In this document: piece by piece, positions 7,596 through 12,186 of the stretch | Numbering within the stretch: the stretch's first letter is position 1 | Layout of the letters: the number at the start of each line of letters is the position of its first letter | Source of the DNA: CAJUPY01 sp051871275 | GTDB taxonomy: Bacteria; Bacteroidota; Bacteroidia; Bacteroidales; Muribaculaceae | DNA length: 12,186 nt | NCBI GenBank assembly: GCA_051871275.1 | Contig: JBJECR010000075.1 | Coordinates: 1-12,186 of the forward strand | Direction of reading: 5' to 3' | Notes under the pieces: generated by a model | Seen by the model: only the letters and a program-made list of their open reading frames with translations | What the model was told of the DNA's origin: nothing | Databases searched by the model: none | Position numbers and translations under genes: made by a program

Positions 7596-7728
7596 ATTCC
7601 TGATTCCTGATTTCTATTTCCCAATTCCTAATTTCTAATTCCCAATTCCTAATTCCTAATTCCTAATTCCTATTTCCTATTTCCTAATTCCTATTTCCTA
7701 TTTCCTAATTCCTATTTCCTGATTCCCT
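7596..7728. repeat. Tandem repeat of nineteen 7-bp units, second part of composite array
   Basis: Nineteen uninterrupted 7-bp units with consensus ATTCCTA run from 7596 to 7728, with single-base variants (ATTCCTG, ATTTCTA, TTTCCCA, ATTCCCA, TTTCCTA, ATTCCCT) and no indels. Units at 7645-7672 are four identical ATTCCTA. From 7666 a 21-bp super-unit (ATTCCTA, TTTCCTA, TTTCCTA) is duplicated exactly at 7666-7686 and 7687-7707, and begins a third time at 7708. The array stops one base before the araC stop codon, so the araC transcript would carry it as a purine-rich 3' untranslated region. Confidence 0.95.
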
Positions 7729-7729
7729 T

Positions 7730-8656
7730 TTAAGATTTCTGGAATTGCGTAGGCGACATGCCGGTGAGGTGCTTGAAGTATTTGCCAAAGGAGGATTGAT
7801 TATTGAAATTCAGGGAATAAGCCACTTGCTGAACGTTCATTCCGGAGAATCTGAGCATATTTTTAGCTTCCAGAATCACGTATTCATCTATCCACTCTGC
7901 AGCAGAGCGGTTTGTGACATCTTTAATAATAAATGAAAGATATTTAGGCGAAATGCAAAGTTTGTCTGCATAAAAACCTACGGAACGCTCCGTGGTGTAA
8001 TGTTTGTGAACAAGTTCTATAAATTCACGGACATAATTAAAACGTCTGGAGCCTGTTTTCTGTATATCTTCCACCTCGGTTTTTTCCGGTTTCACAAGGC
8101 TGTCTGCCACCTGCATAAGCTGGTAAATAAGAGCGGCAATGAGAGAACGGGAAATATTACGAGTATAGAGATTTTGGTTTGAGTTTATTTTGGCATTGAG
8201 GTAAAGCATCTGCAAATAGTTGCTGATGAGGGAGTAATACTCATCGTCCATTTTGAGCACCGGACCTTTCACATGGCTCAGGTGTGAATTTTGCAGCACA
8301 TTTATGTCAATGTTTATACTCTTGATAAATTCTGAAGAAACGGAAAGGAAATAAAATTCCGCTCCTTGCTCTTTATCCACTTCCAGCAGTCTGTGATAAG
8401 CATTGGGACCTGTCACAAAAAGAGAACCTTCGCTCAGCACAAATTCATCCGTGTTTATAGCCGCTTTTAGAGAACCTCTGGTGACAAGAACAAATGATAT
8501 TCCGTCAAAAGAAGCGGCATCATTCGGCGATTCATTCAGAAAATCGTTTTTGATATTGAGGGAACAAATCAGATAGTCGCCCTTTGCTTGGGAAAAAGTT
8601 TTGGCGTAGTTTTGGATAGCCTGAAGTTGCTCAAGTTGTATTTTTTTGTCAATCAT
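7730..8656 (-). CDS. AraC-family transcriptional regulator
   Basis: This is a 308-residue DNA-binding regulator. Residues about 25-115 look like a cupin-type sensing domain (strands around GISFVLVTRGSLKAAI and EGSLFVTGPNAYHRLL). Residues 205-308 form the AraC C-terminal domain with two helix-turn-helix units, about 225-245 (YADKLCISPKYLSFIIK) and 274-295 (NVQQVAYSLNFNNQSSFGKY). It ends with the family signature FKHLTGMSPTQF. The ligand and targets are unknown. It starts 9 bases after the stop of the small membrane protein gene and is likely the last gene of the argS operon, which is unusual company for a regulator of this class. Its stop codon lies directly beside the 7-bp repeat array. Confidence 0.93.
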   Translation of the reverse strand: MIDKKIQLEQLQAIQNYAKTFSQAKGDYLICSLNIKNDFLNESPNDAASFDGISFVLVTRGSLKAAINTDEFVLSEGSLFVTGPNAYHRLLEVDKEQGAEFYFLSVSSEFIKSINIDINVLQNSHLSHVKGPVLKMDDEYYSLISNYLQMLYLNAKINSNQNLYTRNISRSLIAALIYQLMQVADSLVKPEKTEVEDIQKTGSRRFNYVREFIELVHKHYTTERSVGFYADKLCISPKYLSFIIKDVTNRSAAEWIDEYVILEAKNMLRFSGMNVQQVAYSLNFNNQSSFGKYFKHLTGMSPTQFQKS

Positions 8657-8665
8657 GGCTGCTGT

Positions 8666-9052
8666 TTATTCTTTAGAGTTTGAGCGTTTGGAAGCGATAG
8701 GAATCATTATGGAAGTGTAAATCTGTATAGCACCACCGGCAATAGTGAATGCAAGCCAGTCGCGTGCAGCATTGTCGTAAAACATAAAGAATGCAGCTAC
8801 ACAAAAGAATATTGCACTCCAGGATTCTATTCTGTAAAGGCGACGCACACGGTCGTTATCGCCTTCGTATTTCGTAAAAAGGCGTGAAATCACCAGCACA
8901 CCGGCACCCACGGCAAACACATACTTATATATCTGTCCGGAAAAATATGGTGCATCTATCTGCAAAATAGGCAGACAAGTGCCTATCACTATCAGTAGCA
9001 AGCCGACAGTCATTGATGTTATCAGCAGTTTTTCTTTTTTCTCTTTTGTCAT
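8666..9052 (-). CDS. Small four-helix membrane protein of unknown function
   Basis: A 128-residue protein with a basic N-terminus (MTKEKKEKLL) and four probable membrane segments at about 10-31, 41-59, 77-93 and 98-119, joined by a charged loop at 60-76 (TKYEGDNDRVRRLYRIE). It ends in a polar, basic tail. With short loops and both ends carrying lysines, both termini are predicted to face the cytoplasm. I see no catalytic motif and cannot name the family. It lies 28 bases after the DivIC-like gene and 9 bases before araC, so it is co-transcribed. A structural or accessory role near the DivIC-like protein is only a guess from position. Confidence 0.85.
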   Translation of the reverse strand: MTKEKKEKLLITSMTVGLLLIVIGTCLPILQIDAPYFSGQIYKYVFAVGAGVLVISRLFTKYEGDNDRVRRLYRIESWSAIFFCVAAFFMFYDNAARDWLAFTIAGGAIQIYTSIMIPIASKRSNSKE

Positions 9053-9080
9053 AGTATTTATTATTTTGCCTTACACGCTA

Positions 9081-9395
9081 TTATTCAAACACATACACGT
9101 CTTCGTTTTCACGTTGCATTCTGTATTTTTCCCTCACAATCTCCTCCAGCCTTTCCGGGTCTGTGCGGAGCTGATTGTTAAGGTTAAAATAATAGTCAAA
9201 GGTGTCTGTACTGATTTTTATTTCATTTTCAAGTACCGCAATACGCTCCTTATACACAGCGTATTGCGGCATAGAATAGTCGCTTAAAAGTAAAATATAT
9301 GCCACGGCGAGCAGGAATACGAGGAAAGGCAGTGATACAAAGCGTTTGTACCACGACTTTTTCTTGTGTTCACCGCTATTTTTGTTTTCTTCCAT
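9081..9395 (-). CDS. DivIC/FtsB-type septum formation initiator
   Basis: A 104-residue bitopic cell-division protein that in known systems joins FtsL and FtsQ/DivIB at the septum. A short basic cytoplasmic part (KKKSWYKR) precedes one membrane helix at about 20-38. A coiled coil follows at 46-78, and the C-terminal family motif sits at 79-104 (DPERLEEIVREKYRMQRENE then DVYVFE, matching the typical ARekygM...GEiVY pattern). The frame is open for four more codons with a TTG at 9407, but the ATG at 9395 is the better start and gives the expected topology. It lies 28 bases after the Bax inhibitor-like gene. Homology is clear at the C-terminal motif; choosing between the names DivIC and FtsB is not possible here. 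Confidence 0.88.
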   Translation of the reverse strand: MEENKNSGEHKKKSWYKRFVSLPFLVFLLAVAYILLLSDYSMPQYAVYKERIAVLENEIKISTDTFDYYFNLNNQLRTDPERLEEIVREKYRMQRENEDVYVFE

Positions 9396-9423
9396 AGCCA
9401 ATAGCAAATATCGTGAGTGAATT

Positions 9424-10137
9424 TTAGTCTCTGTTGCCGAGGAAGCGGAGCAGATACAGGAAGAGGTTCACAAAGTCCAGGTAAAGTGAAAGTGCCCCTA
9501 TAGTGGCAAGTCTGCCATCGGCTGCAGTAGGATTCAGCTCTACCATTCTCTTGATTTTCTGAGTATCCCAAGCCGTAAGTCCGGTGAAGATAAGCACGCC
9601 TACTCCGGAGATAATCCACTCAAGTGTAGAACTTTGCATAAAGAGGTTCACGAGGATGCAGATGATAAGTCCGAAAAGTGCCATCACGAGGATTGAGCCA
9701 AACTTGGAGAGGTCCGTCTTGGTAACATAGCCATATACGCTCATAGCACCGAAAGTACCTGCTGTCACAAAGAATGTTGTGGCAATGGACTGAGCGGTGT
9801 ACACATAGTATATAAGAGACAATGTCAAGCCGTTAAGAATGGCAAAGACGTAAAAGAGGAGTGTCGCCGTAGTGGAAGACATTGAGTTCAAGCGAGCGGA
9901 GAGATAAATCACAATACCTATTTCCGCAATAGCAAGTCCCCAATAGACCCAACTGTTTGTGGCGAGAGTTTCTGCAAAGCCTGTTGCAAAATAGGCAGTG
10001 CCGAGAGATATGAATGCTGTGATGAGAATGGCGAAAGTCATTTTGAGATATACGCTTTTCATCACGGAATTTACTACTTCTTCAAATGTGCGACCGTAGC
10101 GGAAGTCCATTTGTGACTGATAATTGTTGTAGTTCAT
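9424..10137 (-). CDS. Bax inhibitor-1/YccA family membrane protein
   Basis: A 237-residue polytopic inner-membrane protein of the TMBIM family, whose bacterial member YetJ is a pH-sensitive calcium leak channel and whose E. coli member YccA interacts with FtsH. About seven hydrophobic helices span residues 30-232 after a polar N-terminus rich in Asn, Tyr and Gln. The family signature GLTAWDTQKIK lies at 186-196, and the last helix carries ALSLYLDFVNLFLYLLRFLG (215-234). Asp191 and Asp221 match the pair that forms the pH-sensing aspartates in YetJ. The short, polar C-terminus is typical. It starts 43 bases after argS and precedes the division gene by 28. Its physiological role in this organism is unknown. 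Confidence 0.93.
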   Translation of the reverse strand: MNYNNYQSQMDFRYGRTFEEVVNSVMKSVYLKMTFAILITAFISLGTAYFATGFAETLATNSWVYWGLAIAEIGIVIYLSARLNSMSSTTATLLFYVFAILNGLTLSLIYYVYTAQSIATTFFVTAGTFGAMSVYGYVTKTDLSKFGSILVMALFGLIICILVNLFMQSSTLEWIISGVGVLIFTGLTAWDTQKIKRMVELNPTAADGRLATIGALSLYLDFVNLFLYLLRFLGNRD

Positions 10138-10180
10138 AATACTATTTTTTGTTTGTTAAGATTTATAATAAAGAGCGTGA

Positions 10181-11968
10181 TTACATTCGTTCCGGAACGT
10201 TTATTCCGAGGAGGCTCATAGCCGTCTTAATCACTTTTGCAGTCACGCTGCAGATAGTGAGGCGGAGAGAGCGGATAGCGGCATCTTCTTCTCGGAGAAT
10301 GGAATAGTCGTGGTAGAACTGGTTGTATTGTTTCACGAGTTCGTAAGTGTAGTTTGCAATAAGTGCGGGAGAGTAGCTTCTGCCGGCTTCAGCCACCGTT
10401 GCAGGGAAGTCGGAAAGCGTCTGGATAAGTGCCGTTTCCTTTTCGTTTGGCACCACGGCAGAGAAGTCTGTCACAGCCACGCCTGTTTCTGCAGCCTTGC
10501 GGAGCACAGAGCGGATACGAGCGTAAGTGTATTGAATGAAAGGACCGGTGTTGCCGTTAAAGTCAATGGATTCTTTCGGGTTGAAAGTCATGTTTTTACG
10601 CGGGTCAACCTTGAGAAGGAAGTATTTGAGTGCTCCCAATCCTACGGTTTCGCAGATTTCATTCACTTCGTTTTCCGTGAGTCCGTCAAGTTTGCCAAGT
10701 TCTGCGGAAACAACTTTTGCCGTTTTCACCATATCATCGATAAGGTCATCTGCATCTACAACCGTACCTTCGCGGCTCTTCATCTTTCCTTCCGGGAGTT
10801 CCACCATGCCGTATGAGAAGTGCACAAGGTCTTTTCCCCACTTGAATCCGAGGCGATCCAGGAGGAGTGAAAGCACCTGGAAGTGATAGTTTTGCTCGTT
10901 GCCCACAACGTAAATCATCTTGTCGATAGGATAATCTTGGTAGCGGAGCTTGGCAGTACCGATATCCTGTGTCATATAAACGGAAGTACCATCGCTGCGG
11001 AGAAGCAACTTGTGGTCCAGTCCGGCATCGGTGAGGTCTGCCCAAACGGATCCGTCTTCTTTGCGGTACATAATGCCTTTTTCAAGTCCTTCCAGCACTT
11101 TTTCTTTACCTTCCAGGTAGGTGTTGCTTTCGTAGTAAATCTTGTCGAAATCCACACCCATACGTTTGTATGTTTCATCAAATCCGGCATAAACCCAAGA
11201 GTTCATCATTTCCCAGAGACTGCGGATTTCCGGATCTTTCTGTTCCCATTTGCGGAGCATTTCTCGTGCTTCCTGCATGAGCGGAGAAGCCTTTTCAGCC
11301 TCTTCCTCCGTCATACCTTTAGCCGTAAGTTCTTTGAGTTCAGCCTTATAGTGTTTATCAAAGAGCACATAGAAGTCGCCTATAAGGTGGTCGCCTTTCT
11401 TGCCTGTGGATTCCGGAGTAGCACCTTCGCCCCATTTTTTCCAAGCAAGCATAGACTTGCAGATGTGAATACCGCGGTCGTTCACAATATTTGTTTTCAC
11501 CACCTTGTTTCCGCAAGCCTTAAGGATTTCCGCGAGGCTGAAACCGAGGAGGTTGTTACGAACGTGACCCAAGTGAAGCGGTTTGTTCGTGTTAGGTGAA
11601 GAGTATTCCACCATCACGAGCGGAGAATTTTCCGTAGCCTTTGTCTTGCCGTAATCTTCAGCTTTGTCTATATCTGCAAGCACGGAATTCCAATAAGTAG
11701 GGCAGATGACGAGATTTAAGAATCCTTTCACGGAATTAAATCTCTCCACCACTTTCTCGTTTTTCACGAGCCATTCTCCAATTTCATTTGCTACTGCTTC
11801 CGGTGCTTTTTTAGCAGCTTTCACCCATGGGAACACCACCACGGAGAGGTTTCCTTCAAAATCTTTTCGTGTACTCTGCAGCACTATTGTTTCCGGTGCC
11901 GCATCAATCCCATAAAGCTCTTTAACTGCCTTAGAAACAGCAGTTTGTAGTATTTTATTTAATGACAT
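10181..11968 (-). CDS. argS: Arginyl-tRNA synthetase
   Basis: This class Ia aminoacyl-tRNA synthetase charges tRNA-Arg with arginine using ATP; in this class the tRNA is needed for amino-acid activation. The N-terminal Add-1 domain covers about residues 1-100. The catalytic domain has the HIGH signature as HLGH at 132-135, preceded by SSPNTNKP. The second ATP-binding loop is GKMKSREG at 394-401, the usual ArgRS form of KMSKS. The DALR anticodon-binding domain runs from about 475, including NTGPFIQYTYARIRSVLR (473-490), to the C-terminus at 595 (GINVPERM). The length is normal. The start ATG follows an A/T-rich leader and a TAnnTTTG promoter box. It is the first protein gene of the minus-strand operon and lies downstream of a tRNA-Arg gene on the same strand. 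Confidence 0.97.
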   Translation of the reverse strand: MSLNKILQTAVSKAVKELYGIDAAPETIVLQSTRKDFEGNLSVVVFPWVKAAKKAPEAVANEIGEWLVKNEKVVERFNSVKGFLNLVICPTYWNSVLADIDKAEDYGKTKATENSPLVMVEYSSPNTNKPLHLGHVRNNLLGFSLAEILKACGNKVVKTNIVNDRGIHICKSMLAWKKWGEGATPESTGKKGDHLIGDFYVLFDKHYKAELKELTAKGMTEEEAEKASPLMQEAREMLRKWEQKDPEIRSLWEMMNSWVYAGFDETYKRMGVDFDKIYYESNTYLEGKEKVLEGLEKGIMYRKEDGSVWADLTDAGLDHKLLLRSDGTSVYMTQDIGTAKLRYQDYPIDKMIYVVGNEQNYHFQVLSLLLDRLGFKWGKDLVHFSYGMVELPEGKMKSREGTVVDADDLIDDMVKTAKVVSAELGKLDGLTENEVNEICETVGLGALKYFLLKVDPRKNMTFNPKESIDFNGNTGPFIQYTYARIRSVLRKAAETGVAVTDFSAVVPNEKETALIQTLSDFPATVAEAGRSYSPALIANYTYELVKQYNQFYHDYSILREEDAAIRSLRLTICSVTAKVIKTAMSLLGINVPERM

Positions 11969-11990
11969 CTGTTGTTATTTTGTATTTACA

Positions 11991-12017
11991 CATTAACTTT
12001 AAGGTACAAAGTTAATG
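11991..12017. promoter_or_regulatory. Perfect inverted repeat over the argS promoter
   Basis: CATTAACTTT (11991-12000) and AAAGTTAATG (12008-12017) are exact reverse complements, 10 bp each, separated by seven bases (AAGGTAC). The right arm contains most of the -7 box of argS, and the predicted transcription start falls in the spacer or left arm. The symmetry suggests an operator for a dimeric regulator, but no protein can be named. Because only one arm would be transcribed, an RNA hairpin is less likely. Confidence 0.5.
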
Positions 12018-12030
12018 ATTATGCACCAAA
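12007..12030 (-). promoter_or_regulatory. Predicted argS promoter
   Basis: On the minus strand TAACTTTG (12014-12007) matches the Bacteroidetes -7 box exactly, with transcription expected to start about 12003-11999 and a leader of roughly 33 bases before the ATG. A TTTG at 12030-12027 lies upstream but only 12 bases away, well short of the usual 19-21, so the -33 element is poorly defined. Confidence 0.55.
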
Positions 12031-12093
12031 AAATCGTCATTTTTACTATTAAAAAATAATAAAGGAGAAGAAAACGGCACTTATAGAAACCAA

Positions 12094-12121
12094 CAAAGGA
12101 CATTCTCACGAATGCCCTTTG
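12094..12121 (-). terminator. Hairpin downstream of tRNA-Arg, probable terminator
   Basis: On the minus strand CAAAGGGCATTC (12121-12110) pairs with GAATGTCCTTTG (12105-12094) in a 12-bp stem with one G-T pair and a GTGA loop, four bases after the tRNA 3' end. The following sequence (TTGGTTTCTATAAG) is U-rich but interrupted, so termination may be partial. The hairpin may also guide 3' processing of the tRNA. Confidence 0.6.
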
Positions 12122-12124
12122 TAG

Positions 12125-12186
12125 TGACTCGTACAGGATTCAAACCTGTAACCTTCTGATCCGTAGTCAGATGCTCTATTCAGTTG
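12125..12186 (-). tRNA. tRNA-Arg(ACG), 5' part cut by window edge
   Basis: Read on the minus strand, the visible part holds the end of the D-arm (GAGC), an anticodon stem TCTGA/TCAGA (12171-12167 with 12159-12155) around loop CTACGGA with anticodon ACG at 12164-12162, a five-base variable loop, and a T-arm ACAGG-TTTGAAT-CCTGT (12149-12133). The 3' acceptor strand is ACGAGTC, with discriminator A at 12125. The sequence after the discriminator is CTA, so CCA is not encoded and must be added enzymatically. The A at position 34 would be edited to inosine to read CGU, CGC and CGA. The acceptor 5' strand and most of the D-arm lie outside the window. Confidence 0.93.

Noticed and set aside
7551..7728. 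Possible CRISPR array
   Set aside because: The units are 7-9 bp and directly contiguous with no unique spacers, and no cas genes are present.
9284..9619. 111-residue open frame on the minus strand spanning the BI-1 and DivIC-like genes
   Set aside because: It overlaps two recognisable genes in another frame and has no plausible domain.

Overview
The window reads as ordinary chromosomal DNA of a member of the Bacteroidales (Bacteroidota), possibly Prevotella-like; the genus cannot be fixed from sequence alone. Three things support this. Upstream regions carry the Bacteroidetes -7 box TAnnTTTG (TAACTTTG at 131-138, TAAATTTG at 5996-6003, TAACTTTG on the minus strand at 12014-12007). Start codons lack Shine-Dalgarno sequences and follow A/T-rich leaders. 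The gene content includes a SprE/PorW-family TPR lipoprotein, a lipid-anchored cyclophilin with a helical insert, and an LDH-like malate dehydrogenase.

Layout, plus strand: positions 166-5928 hold four closely spaced genes: a small helical protein of unknown function, a cyclophilin-type peptidyl-prolyl isomerase lipoprotein, an M16 (pitrilysin/insulinase-type) zinc peptidase, and a 1079-residue SprE/PorW-like TPR lipoprotein. The gaps are 18, 45 and 9 bases, so this is a likely operon, and two of the four products are envelope lipoproteins. A new promoter then precedes malate dehydrogenase (mdh), whose stop codon overlaps the first possible start of a lipoprotein thioredoxin. A strong, apparently bidirectional terminator ends this unit at 7500-7533.

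Layout, minus strand: reading leftwards from the right edge are the 3' part of a tRNA-Arg(ACG), a hairpin that probably terminates it, argS with its own promoter-like box inside a perfect inverted repeat, a Bax inhibitor-1/YccA-type membrane protein, a DivIC/FtsB-type division protein, a small four-helix membrane protein, and an AraC-family regulator. Gaps between the protein genes are 43, 28, 28 and 9 bases, consistent with one operon running argS to araC. The two operons converge.

Between them (7551-7728) lies the only non-housekeeping structure: a two-part tandem repeat of five 9-bp units followed without a break by nineteen 7-bp units, part of which has a 21-bp higher-order period. I see no mobile element, CRISPR array, phage gene, toxin-antitoxin pair or defence system, and no frameshifted or broken gene. 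The most notable observations are the composite repeat, the inverted repeat at the argS promoter, the same-specificity tRNA-Arg/argS pairing, and the gene-neighbour combinations. None is strong evidence for an undescribed system.
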